The notes below the pieces were generated by a model. That model had not been told where the DNA came from, ran no database searches, and worked only from the letters and a program-made list of their open reading frames with translations. Both the position numbers and the translations under genes were made by a program. From an uncultured Ruminococcus sp. (GTDB lineage: Bacteria; Bacillota; Clostridia; Oscillospirales; Ruminococcaceae), in assembly GCA_900553335.1 (NCBI GenBank), contig USCU01000007.1, positions 1-14,614 on the forward strand: 14,614 nucleotides of DNA, given 5' to 3'. Shown here one piece after another: positions 1 through 6,344 of the stretch; within the stretch, counting starts at the first letter, position 1; each line of letters starts with the position of its first letter.

Positions 1-609
1 TATCGTGATAAGTACTTTAAGCATTCCGTTCTCATCAACAAGCGGAAGCTTTTCTATTTTATGCTTCATCAAAATCTTCTGAGCGCCCTCAAGGTCAGTT
101 CCTACAGGTGCTGTAACAAGGTTTTCCTTTGTCATTACCTCAGAAATTTTTATGCTGTAATCTGTTATGAATCTTAAATCTCTGTTTGTTAAAATTCCGA
201 CAAGCTTTCCTGTTTCGTCAACTATCGGCACACCAGAAATTTTATATTTTCCCATAAGCTCGTCCGCTTCTTCAACGGTTTTATCCGCTGTAAGTGAGAA
301 AGGATTTACTATAACGCCGTTCTCAGATCTCTTTACCTTGTCAACCTCTTCTGCCTGCTGTGCTACTGACATGTTCTTATGTATTATTCCTATTCCGCCC
401 TCACGAGCTATAGCTATTGCCATTTTAGATTCCGTTACCGTATCCATAGCGCTCGTCATAATAGGCATATTCAGATAAATGTCTCCGGCAAGCCTTGTTT
501 TCAAGTCGATCATATTCGGAGTTACGTTACTCTCTGCGGGTATCAGCAAAACATCGTCAAACGTAAGACCTTCTTTTGCGAATTTGTTGTTGTAATTTGT
601 GTCCAGCAT
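1..609 (-). CDS. guaB: IMP dehydrogenase, N-terminal part (runs off the left edge)
   Basis: IMP dehydrogenase oxidises IMP to XMP with NAD+, the committed step of guanine nucleotide synthesis in the cytoplasm. Only the first 203 codons are in the window. The N-terminus carries the family's opening [18 protein letters not shown] (residues 10-27), followed by [13 protein letters not shown] (48-60) and [14 protein letters not shown] (68-81), the first part of the TIM barrel. The tandem CBS (Bateman) domain that binds regulatory nucleotides follows: first CBS about residues 95-153 with [21 protein letters not shown] (split over 124-144), second starting near 157 with [10 protein letters not shown] (186-195). 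The catalytic cysteine loop lies outside the window. The start is the ATG at 609, with an AGGAGGA ribosome binding site six bases upstream (616-622). A consensus promoter at 694-722 implies independent transcription. The cut at base 1 is the window edge, not a truncation. Confidence 0.97.
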   Translation of the reverse strand, partial: MLDTNYNNKFAKEGLTFDDVLLIPAESNVTPNMIDLKTRLAGDIYLNMPIMTSAMDTVTESKMAIAIAREGGIGIIHKNMSVAQQAEEVDKVKRSENGVIVNPFSLTADKTVEEADELMGKYKISGVPIVDETGKLVGILTNRDLRFITDYSIKISEVMTKENLVTAPVGTDLEGAQKILMKHKIEKLPLVDENGMLKVLITI

Positions 610-693
610 TTTCAGTCCTCCTTAAACATTAAACGTTAAAGCTTTTGGGTAAGTTAAAAACTATCAACCTTATCCATTTGAATATTAAATCTC

Positions 694-722
694 ATTATAC
701 ATCATTTCATCAAAAAAGTCAA
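694..722 (-). promoter_or_regulatory. Sigma-A promoter of guaB
   Basis: On the minus strand TTGACT (717-722) is followed, after exactly 17 bases, by TATAAT (694-699). This is 5/6 and 6/6 agreement with the housekeeping consensus at optimal spacing. The predicted transcript starts near 687 and has an untranslated leader of about 75-80 nt before the guaB ATG at 609. I see no purine riboswitch in this leader. Confidence 0.85.
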
Positions 723-770
723 CATCTCTACCAAAAAAGCGCAGAGAAACAAGCTTAGAACAGATACACT

Positions 771-801
771 AAAAAAAGCCGTTTTCAATATAAAAACGGC
801 T
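771..801 (-). terminator. Intrinsic terminator after the small membrane protein gene
   Basis: Read on the minus strand, AGCCGTTTT (801-793) pairs with AAAACGGCT (785-777) around a 7-nt loop, directly followed by a run of seven T (777-771). It lies 30 nt past the stop codon of the small membrane protein gene and 49 nt before the guaB promoter, so it insulates the two. The upstream arm can also pair with a sequence at 810-820 (see findings). Confidence 0.85.
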
Positions 802-830
802 GACAAAACTGTCAACCGTTTGATATATTC

Positions 831-1301
831 TTATTTTCTTAAAAGCTCAAACTCTTCCTGCGAACCCGAATATAAGGCTTTGTTTTCCTTTGTCATTTCG
901 TCCTCAAAATAAGGCAGATTTTCAATGTGATAATTAACATCTTTTTTGTACAGCTCTTTTAAATAGTCATAAAACTCTATCTCATTCATGCCTAACGCCT
1001 TATTATATTCCTCCTCCAAATCTTGTGCAGAACAAGATGTACTATCAGGCGAAACAATAGCATAATTAACTTGGTTATCTCTATTAAAATTATTTATTAC
1101 AGAGCTGAATTTCTCAACAACCTGATCATATTTATCCTGCAATATGCTAACACTTTGATCATTTTTCAATACATCGGTATTTTCCGATTCATAAGCCTTA
1201 GAAAAAGCAAAAGCAAGAGTTGAAATCACCAATATAATAAATACCGCCGCTATTCCAAATATTAAAAACCGGACTTTTGAGAATTGCATTTTATTCTTCA
1301 T
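831..1301 (-). CDS. Unrecognised small membrane-anchored extracytoplasmic protein
   Basis: I do not recognise a family for this 156-residue protein. A lysine/arginine-rich N-terminus (MKNKMQFSKVR) is followed by one strongly hydrophobic segment at about residues 12-33. This fits a signal anchor with the remaining ~120 residues outside the membrane. The exposed part is acidic and looks mostly helical, with a possible coiled-coil stretch around DKYDQVVEKFSSVINNF and the segment DLEEEYNKALGMNEIEFYDY; it has one cysteine. No lipobox or clear signal-peptidase site is evident. I chose the ATG at 1301 because AAGGCGG lies seven bases upstream (1309-1315). A longer version from 1334 would place that ribosome site inside the coding region. 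The gene has its own promoter (1361-1388) and terminator (771-801), so it appears to be a single-gene transcript between the serS-linked operon and guaB. No function should be assigned. Confidence 0.75.
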   Translation of the reverse strand: MKNKMQFSKVRFLIFGIAAVFIILVISTLAFAFSKAYESENTDVLKNDQSVSILQDKYDQVVEKFSSVINNFNRDNQVNYAIVSPDSTSCSAQDLEEEYNKALGMNEIEFYDYLKELYKKDVNYHIENLPYFEDEMTKENKALYSGSQEEFELLRK

Positions 1302-1360
1302 AATAATACCGCCTTCATAATACAAACATTTCACAATTATTATCTGCTGCTTCCAATATT

Positions 1361-1388
1361 ATTATAACTAATTTGAAGAAAATATCAA
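1361..1388 (-). promoter_or_regulatory. Sigma-A promoter of the small membrane protein gene
   Basis: Minus-strand TTGATA (1383-1388) and TATAAT (1361-1366) are separated by 16 bases, a good housekeeping promoter. It leaves a leader of about 50-55 nt to the ATG at 1301. The rest of the gap up to the CPBP stop (1389-1488) is AT-rich. It holds one distant 8-bp inverted repeat, GCGAATAT at 1407-1414 and ATATTCGC at 1463-1470, with no T-tract. I therefore see no clear terminator for the upstream operon. Confidence 0.7.
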
Positions 1389-1488
1389 TACAATTTGAAT
1401 ATTTTTGCGAATATTTATCAGGAACATTTGTGCGTATATATTCTTTTCGACAAGGTACGACTATATTCGCCTTTTGGATATGATCCTC

Positions 1489-2541
1489 TTAATAAAGTCC
1501 CACAGCGTTTAATACCGTAATGCCGATCAGCAGCAAAACGCAAACCACCGCAAGGGGAGATGTGAAAAACAACGCAAACTTCTTTTTCTCTGAAATCTCC
1601 GTGTTTCCTTTATAAAGTCTGAAGCTGTCCCTGTGTTTAACAAGCTCGATTATAAACAAAACAAGCCCTACGATAATAATGGCATATATCATCAATACAA
1701 TAACTCCTAAAGTTATAATCGGAGCTGCCGAAATATTATCCATAGCTTCGATCGCCTGCATATTTCCGTTCATAATTAAATCAAGCTTATCCTCATCTAT
1801 AAAGCTTACCGCAAGCGAGCTTACTCCGCCCAAAACATTCATGCTTAGATGCAGAATTATTCCCGGAATAAGAGAACGTGTCTTTTTATACAGAAAACAT
1901 GCTCCCACTCCCAAAACAGCAGCGTAAATGATTTGAGAGTAGTTCATATGAAAAAGCCCGAATATTATTCCGCAGGCTATCACCATGCTCCAGCCTCCCA
2001 GCTGCTCACAGCTGTTATAAACAGTCCCACGGAACAGGATCTCTTCAAAAATCGGTGCAAAGATCATTATTATAAGCGACAAGGATAATCGGCTGACAGC
2101 ATTGTCAGACGGAATCATATCAATAGATGTCAGCGAAAAACCCGTAAGCTTTTCTATTAAAGCAAACAAGAGATTAGCCGCTATGGACGAAAGGTACGAA
2201 AGCGACAAAAATATTAGAACCCATTTAAAAATCTTTCCTGCCCGAACCTTTGGCTTTTGAAACATCTCCTTAGACGTCGGCTTTAACTTTCCGATTTTCG
2301 TATGCTTAAAAATTTTCCAAAGGATCGGCACGCCGATAGGGTACATAATCAAGTATAACACAAGTGTTATTATATTCACCAACATCTCATCAGGATTAAT
2401 ATTTCTTGTTACTACCATGTGAATTCCTAATATTATACCGACTACAATTGATGCCGCAAGCTGAAAGCCTAAATATATTATAACCATCAAAAACGCCGTA
2501 TTAGACGCTTTTCTTATTTGTTCTCTAACCTCATACTCCAT
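1489..2541 (-). CDS. CPBP-family intramembrane metalloprotease-like protein
   Basis: A 350-residue polytopic membrane protein of the CPBP/ABI family, related to type II CAAX prenyl proteases (Rce1) and bacteriocin self-immunity proteins. All three signature motifs are visible: EEILFR at residues 166-171, FGLFH at 194-198 and HLSMN at 231-235. They supply the glutamate and histidine residues expected at the active site. About eight hydrophobic segments are apparent, including ones near 17-43, 55-75, 105-129, 155-170, 184-198, 203-217, 275-300 and 325-348. An N-terminal extension of roughly 100 residues precedes the CPBP core. The start is the ATG at 2541, preceded by GGGGG (2547-2551). A TTG at 2553 is possible but would overlap the serS stop codon. 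The gene begins 15 nt after serS and looks like the last gene of the parA-parB-serS operon. The substrate is unknown; family members act in peptide processing, immunity or protein maturation. Confidence 0.85.
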   Translation of the reverse strand: MEYEVREQIRKASNTAFLMVIIYLGFQLAASIVVGIILGIHMVVTRNINPDEMLVNIITLVLYLIMYPIGVPILWKIFKHTKIGKLKPTSKEMFQKPKVRAGKIFKWVLIFLSLSYLSSIAANLLFALIEKLTGFSLTSIDMIPSDNAVSRLSLSLIIMIFAPIFEEILFRGTVYNSCEQLGGWSMVIACGIIFGLFHMNYSQIIYAAVLGVGACFLYKKTRSLIPGIILHLSMNVLGGVSSLAVSFIDEDKLDLIMNGNMQAIEAMDNISAAPIITLGVIVLMIYAIIIVGLVLFIIELVKHRDSFRLYKGNTEISEKKKFALFFTSPLAVVCVLLLIGITVLNAVGLY

Positions 2542-2556
2542 AATTACCCCCAAGTA

Positions 2557-3840
2557 TTAGCCTTTAATTATCTCTTTTCCGCCCATATAAGGTCTTAGCT
2601 TTTCAGGAATTCTGACGCTTCCGTCCTCGTTTAAATTATTCTCAAGAAACGCAATAAGCATTCTCGGCGGAGCAACGACCGTATTGTTGAGCGTATGCGG
2701 AAGATACTTGTTTCCGTTCTCGTCCTTAACTCTTATCGACAAACGTCTTGCCTGGGCATCGCCGAGATTTGAACATGAGCCTACCTCAAAGTATTTCTTC
2801 TGTCTTGGACTCCATGCCTCGACATCTATGCTCTTAACCTTAAGATCAGCCAGATCTCCCGAACAGCATTCAAGCGTTCTTACAGGAATATCCAAGCTTC
2901 TGAAAAAGTCAACAGTATTTGTATAGAGTTTTTTGAACCAGTCCATGCTCTCCTCAGGTTCGCAGACTACTATCATTTCCTGTTTTTCAAACTGGTGTAT
3001 CCTGTAAACTCCTCTTTCTTCAATTCCATGCGCTCCTACCTCTTTTCTGAAGCATGGAGAATACGACGTAAGAGTTTTTGGCAGCTCTTCTTTTTTGAGG
3101 ATCGTGTCAATAAACTTTCCTATCATAGAGTGCTCGCTTGTACCGATAAGATATAGGTCCTCACCCTCGATTTTGTACATCATTCCTTCCATTTCCGCAA
3201 AAGACATAACTCCCGTTACTACATTGCTTCTGATCATAAACGGCGGAATATAATAAGTGAAGCCTCTGTCAATCATAAAATCCCTTGCATAAGACAAGAT
3301 GGCAGAATGAAGTCTTGCAATATCTCCGCAAAGATAATAAAATCCGTTTCCGCTGGTCTTTCTTGCGGAATCAATGTCAATTCCGTTAAGTTTCTCCATG
3401 ATATCAACATGGTAAGGCACTTCAAATTCAGGAACAAAAGGATCTCCGAACTTTTCTATCTCAACATTCTCACTGTCATCCTTGCCGATCGGAACGCTGT
3501 CGTCAATGAAATTCGGAATAACAAGCATTATTTCTCTTATTCTGGCTTCCATTTCACTCTCCGACTTTGATAGCTCGTCAAGCTCAGCGCCTATCTTTTT
3601 AACCTCTGCCTTAGCATTTTCTGCCTCTTCCTTCTCGCCCTTTGCCATAAGTCCGCCTATTTGCTTGGACATGACGTTTCTCTTATTTCTAAGCTCGTCA
3701 GCTTTTACCTTTGCTTCACGGTACTTTGCGTCAAGCTCGATCACCTCGTCAACAAGCGGAAGCTTTTCGTCCTGAAACTTTTTCCTGATGTTTTCCTTAA
3801 CTCTTTCCGGGTTTGTTCTTAGCTCTTTAATGTCGATCAT
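2557..3840 (-). CDS. serS: Seryl-tRNA synthetase, clostridial type
   Basis: Class II synthetase that charges tRNA-Ser (and tRNA-Sec where present) in the cytoplasm. At 427 residues it has the usual length. The N-terminal helical coiled-coil arm that grips the tRNA long variable arm spans about residues 28-105. The serine-binding TxE element is TSE at 234-236. Motif 2 covers CFRKEVGAHGIEERG to HQFEKQE (263-288). Motif 3 is unusual: HTLNNTVVAPPRMLIAFLEN (382-401, with the class-defining Arg393) rather than the LNGSGLAVGRT form common in bacteria. I recall this version from other Clostridia, so it looks like a lineage form rather than a defect. The ATG at 3838-3840 overlaps the parB stop as ATGA, and the last parB codons (AAAGGAGAAGG) serve as its ribosome binding site. 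Expression is therefore probably coupled to parB. Confidence 0.95.
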   Translation of the reverse strand: MIDIKELRTNPERVKENIRKKFQDEKLPLVDEVIELDAKYREAKVKADELRNKRNVMSKQIGGLMAKGEKEEAENAKAEVKKIGAELDELSKSESEMEARIREIMLVIPNFIDDSVPIGKDDSENVEIEKFGDPFVPEFEVPYHVDIMEKLNGIDIDSARKTSGNGFYYLCGDIARLHSAILSYARDFMIDRGFTYYIPPFMIRSNVVTGVMSFAEMEGMMYKIEGEDLYLIGTSEHSMIGKFIDTILKKEELPKTLTSYSPCFRKEVGAHGIEERGVYRIHQFEKQEMIVVCEPEESMDWFKKLYTNTVDFFRSLDIPVRTLECCSGDLADLKVKSIDVEAWSPRQKKYFEVGSCSNLGDAQARRLSIRVKDENGNKYLPHTLNNTVVAPPRMLIAFLENNLNEDGSVRIPEKLRPYMGGKEIIKG

Positions 3841-4748
3841 TTTTTACCTTCTCCTTTATTGTTTTCATCCTCATTTGTATATTCAAAATCAGCACAAAGC
3901 TTTGCAAACTGCTTTAATGCGTTTTTGCAGGGAATATTTAGCTTGATCTGATAGCTTCCTTTTGATTTCGGCTGGACCGAAACGCCCTTTTTACCGAAAA
4001 CCTCCGAAAGGGAAACTTCGATCTCCTTGGCATAGGTATCCTTAAACTTTATAGAAGTCTGATTCTTTAAAACTGAATCGTCACCGGAGGAAACGATCCT
4101 TTCAAGCTGTCTTACCGAAAGCCCCTCTCTTATTACTCTGTGCGAAAGCTCGATTCTACGCTCTTCGTCTGTTACCGAGAGCAGCGCCTTTGCGTGTCCT
4201 GCCGAAATAGAGCCGTCCTTCAAAAGCTCTTTTGTATCTTCGTCAAGCTTTAAAAGCCTGAGCGAATTTGCTATTGCCGAGCGTGACTTTCCGACAGAGC
4301 CTGAAATCTGCTCCTGAGTCATATCGTACTTTTTCATAAGCCGTTCATAGCCCTCTGCTTCTTCAATAGGATTCAGATCCTCCCTCTGAAGATTTTCGAT
4401 AAGCGCTATCTGCATTGTCTGAAAATCGTCAAGCTCCTTTATAAATACGGGAACCTCCGAAAGCCCTATCATTTTTGCCGCCCGCCATCTTCGCTCTCCT
4501 GCGACGATCTGATATCCGCCCGTTTCAAGAGGTCTTACCAAAATCGGCTGTAAAATTCCGTGCTGTCTGACCGAATCCGCAAGGCTTATTATTGCTTCCT
4601 CGTCAAAGCTTCGCCTTGGCTGCGACTTATTAGGCTCTATTTCAGAGGTTTTGACGCTTATTGCCGAATTTGAGGAAGATTCAAGTCTTTCCTCCTCAGC
4701 TTCAAAAAACAAAGCGTCCATACCCTTTCCAAGTCTTTTTTTAGCCAT
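3837..4748 (-). CDS. parB: Chromosome-partitioning protein ParB (Spo0J)
   Basis: ParB is a CTP-dependent DNA clamp that loads at parS, spreads, stimulates the ParA ATPase and recruits SMC to the origin. The 303-residue protein begins with the ParA-activating peptide MAKKRLGKGMDALF (1-14). The CTP-binding domain follows, with GERRWRA at 84-90 and ENLQRED at 118-124. Next is the parS-reading helix-turn-helix at about 143-166 (MTQEQISG and KSRSAIANSLRLL). A C-terminal dimerisation domain covers roughly 240-290 and ends in an acidic/basic tail. The start at 4748 has AGGAGG at 4752-4757. Its first eight bases overlap the end of the upstream acetyltransferase gene, and its stop overlaps the serS start. 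It differs from the noc paralogue at 6345-7154 by the basic N-terminal ParA-activating peptide and by its position after parA. Confidence 0.96.
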   Translation of the reverse strand: MAKKRLGKGMDALFFEAEEERLESSSNSAISVKTSEIEPNKSQPRRSFDEEAIISLADSVRQHGILQPILVRPLETGGYQIVAGERRWRAAKMIGLSEVPVFIKELDDFQTMQIALIENLQREDLNPIEEAEGYERLMKKYDMTQEQISGSVGKSRSAIANSLRLLKLDEDTKELLKDGSISAGHAKALLSVTDEERRIELSHRVIREGLSVRQLERIVSSGDDSVLKNQTSIKFKDTYAKEIEVSLSEVFGKKGVSVQPKSKGSYQIKLNIPCKNALKQFAKLCADFEYTNEDENNKGEGKK

Positions 4749-5298
4749 GTTTCCTCCTTATATCTTCAATATTTATCCAATATATCTTTATCTTCCTGCC
4801 GTCAACATCAACGGTTTTCTCATAAACTCCGCCGTTTGCGATAATTGTTTTTTCACTTGCAATATTATCATCATAGCAGCATATCATAACCCTCTTAAGT
4901 CCGAGCCTTTTGCAGTTTTCAAGGTTAAGCGCCAGCATTCTCTTAGCATAACCTTTTCTTCTTTCGCACGGTCTTACCGAATAGCCGATGTGTCCTGCCC
5001 ACAAGCTCAAAACGGGAGTGTCAAGGCTATGTCTAAGGTCAATAACTCCGACAAGGCGTTTGTCCGATTTTCTGATTGCTAAGTATGTGTCGGAAACTAC
5101 CAATCCCTCAGGACAGGTTTCAGATCTGCTAAGCCTTTTGCACCCGTCTATCCATTCCTCTGCCGTACTGCAGCGCTTTAAATTTCCGCAGCCGTCAAAA
5201 TCGCTTCCCGATGAAATCATTTCGTTTTTAAAACTAATTATTTCATCTGCATATTCCTCCGTCGGCACTTCAAGACTTATATCATCAATTTTTATCAT
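4741..5298 (-). CDS. GNAT-family N-acetyltransferase inserted between parA and parB
   Basis: A 185-residue protein with the GNAT fold, which transfers acetyl groups from acetyl-CoA to amines on small molecules or proteins. Motif A, the acetyl-CoA pyrophosphate loop, is GHIGYSVRPCERRKGYAKRM (102-121), with R/Q-x-x-G-x-A satisfied by RRKGYA (113-118). The following helix (ALNLENCKRLGL) and strand (KRVMICCYDDN) plus N145, S148 and GG156-157 form motif B. The substrate is not evident. The closest general resemblance is to ribosomal-protein or small-molecule acetyltransferases, but I would not name one. Its start at 5298 has only a modest GGTGA site, which lies in the last unit of a heptad repeat. 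Its penultimate codons (AGG AGG) form the parB ribosome binding site, and its stop lies eight bases inside parB, so the two are translationally coupled. Separation of parA and parB by such a gene is unusual. Confidence 0.85.
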   Translation of the reverse strand: MIKIDDISLEVPTEEYADEIISFKNEMISSGSDFDGCGNLKRCSTAEEWIDGCKRLSRSETCPEGLVVSDTYLAIRKSDKRLVGVIDLRHSLDTPVLSLWAGHIGYSVRPCERRKGYAKRMLALNLENCKRLGLKRVMICCYDDNIASEKTIIANGGVYEKTVDVDGRKIKIYWINIEDIRRKHG

Positions 5299-5304
5299 TT
5301 ATAT

Positions 5305-5339
5305 TCACCGTTGTCCATTATCCATTGTCAACTGTCAAT
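5305..5339 (-). repeat. Degenerate heptanucleotide tandem repeat at the parA stop codon
   Basis: On the minus strand five consecutive 7-mers can be read in register: ATTGACA, GTTGACA, ATGGATA, ATGGACA and ACGGTGA. The first contains the parA TGA stop and the last supplies the weak ribosome binding site (GGTGA) of the acetyltransferase gene. The array fills almost the whole 36-nt gap. It resembles the TTGACAA/TGGACAA-type minisatellites I recall from intergenic regions of various bacteria, but this copy is short and decayed. Confidence 0.6.
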
Positions 5340-6108
5340 TTCTTTTTTTCTCTCTCTTCAGAAACTCAGCTGCCAAGTCCTCGTATGCCTTTGAACCTTT
5401 GCATTTCGGATTATAGTACATCACAGGCTCACCAAAGCTCGGAGCTTCCGAAAGTGCGATATTTCGGGGAATTACCGTATCATACACCATTTTTCCGAAG
5501 TGCTTTTTGACCTCGTCAACAACTTGTCCCGTGAGGTTATACCGCTTTACATACATTGTAAAAAGTATTCCATTTATTTCAATTTTAGGATTGTAGCTTT
5601 TCTTAACCTTTTTTATGGCTTCGTTAAGCTCCACCAATCCTTCAAGCGACAAAAACTCGCATTGTATCGGAATCAAAACGCTGTCGCAAGCGGCAAGAGC
5701 GTTTATAGTAATTAAATCGAGGGTAGGGGGGCAGTCGATGAAAATATAATCGAAGTCATCTTTTACGCTTAAAACCTGCATTTTAAGACGAAGCGCCCTC
5801 CTTTCTGTTTCCATAAGCTCAACTGCCGCACCGGAAAGCGTCTGGGTTGCAGGAACTACACAAACACCTCTGAAGTCGGTCGCAACGATCGCTTCGACAA
5901 GACGGCAGTTTCCCAAAACAGCCTCGTAAACCGTGTTTCTTATGCTTCGCTTTTCTATTCCAAAGCTTGTGGTTGTGTTGCCCTGCGGGTCGAAGTCCAC
6001 AACCAAAACCTTCTTGCCTCTTTTGCCCAAAGCGGCGGCGAGATTAACACAGGTTGTCGATTTGCCGACACCGCCCTTCTGATTTGAAACTGCAATAATC
6101 TTTCCCAT
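5335..6108 (-). CDS. parA: Chromosome-partitioning ATPase ParA (Soj)
   Basis: ParA/Soj is a nucleoid-binding ATPase that forms ATP-dependent dimers on DNA and is reset by ParB. In Firmicutes it also controls DnaA. The 257-residue protein has the deviant Walker A motif KGGVGKSTT (11-19) with the signature lysine at position 11. It also has Walker A' DFDPQGN (38-44) and Walker B FIDCPP (123-128). Basic C-terminal residues (KREKKRN) are consistent with DNA contact. It is the short Soj type without an N-terminal DNA-binding extension, so it is not expected to be its own repressor in the way plasmid P1 ParA is. The ATG at 6108 has AAGGA at 6118-6122, nine bases upstream. A strong extended -10 promoter at 6163-6190 lies between it and the parS sites. 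It heads the parA-GNAT-parB-serS-CPBP gene string. Confidence 0.97.
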   Translation of the reverse strand: MGKIIAVSNQKGGVGKSTTCVNLAAALGKRGKKVLVVDFDPQGNTTTSFGIEKRSIRNTVYEAVLGNCRLVEAIVATDFRGVCVVPATQTLSGAAVELMETERRALRLKMQVLSVKDDFDYIFIDCPPTLDLITINALAACDSVLIPIQCEFLSLEGLVELNEAIKKVKKSYNPKIEINGILFTMYVKRYNLTGQVVDEVKKHFGKMVYDTVIPRNIALSEAPSFGEPVMYYNPKCKGSKAYEDLAAEFLKREKKRN

Positions 6109-6162
6109 TTATGTAATCCTTTCAGGTCATTATAACTCGACGAACATTCATTGAATATATAC

Positions 6163-6190
6163 ATTATAACATATAAGCCGAATTTTTCAA
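6163..6190 (-). promoter_or_regulatory. Strong extended -10 promoter of parA
   Basis: Minus-strand TTGAAA (6185-6190), a 16-base spacer and TATAAT (6163-6168) preceded by TG one base away give an extended -10 sigma-A promoter. Transcription would start near 6156, about 47 nt before the parA ATG. A second TATAAT at 6129-6134 has no good -35. The promoter sits directly downstream of the parS cluster, so ParB loading and spreading could affect it. Confidence 0.75.
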
Positions 6191-6234
6191 GAGCAAAAGA
6201 AAAATGTTTCACGCAAAACTCCGTTTTATCGGAT

Positions 6235-6250
6235 TGTTCCACGTGAAACA
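6235..6250. promoter_or_regulatory. parS: parS centromere site 1
   Basis: TGTTCCACGTGAAACA matches the conserved bacterial parS palindrome, TGTTNCACGTGAAACA. It is the ParB/Spo0J loading site and nucleates segregation and SMC recruitment. It sits in the noc-parA gap, close to its cognate genes. A degraded half-site, TGTTTCACGCAAAACT, lies at 6205-6220, where only the left half is intact. Confidence 0.93.
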
Positions 6251-6272
6251 TTACAAGAAAAGAATATTAAAT

Positions 6273-6288
6273 TGTTCCACGTGAAACA
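6273..6288. promoter_or_regulatory. parS: parS centromere site 2
   Basis: A second identical TGTTCCACGTGAAACA in the same orientation, 38 bp from site 1. It is followed by a run of seven G (6291-6297). Two parS copies this close allow two ParB clamps to load side by side. I found no further parS and no Noc-type site (ATTTCCCGGGAAAT) in the window. Confidence 0.93.
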
Positions 6289-6344
6289 TCGGGGGGGAGA
6301 GTAAAAAGATTCACGCAGACAATAAGCAGAATTCAGCAAACGCT

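Noticed and set aside
610..690. Guanine/xanthine-type riboswitch in the guaB leader
   Set aside because: The leader is only about 75-80 nt, AT-rich, and I cannot find the conserved purine-aptamer loops or a terminator stem in it.
1407..1470. Distant 8-bp inverted repeat (GCGAATAT/ATATTCGC) as terminator of the CPBP gene
   Set aside because: The loop would be 48 nt, no T-tract follows, and the AT-rich surroundings make chance occurrence likely.
2542..2553. Longer CPBP gene start at a TTG codon (2553)
   Set aside because: The TTG lies next to the serS stop, and the G-run it contains is the only plausible ribosome site for the ATG at 2541.
4651..5082. Plus-strand open frames antisense to the acetyltransferase, parB and other genes
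   Set aside because: They are shadows of well-supported minus-strand genes, with no ribosome sites, low-complexity serine/leucine-rich products and no family signatures.
5955..6251. Open frame on the minus strand starting MFHVEQ, between noc and parA
   Set aside because: The first residues are simply a translation of the parS site, and the frame then runs across the parA promoter and into parA in another frame. There is no ribosome site for it.
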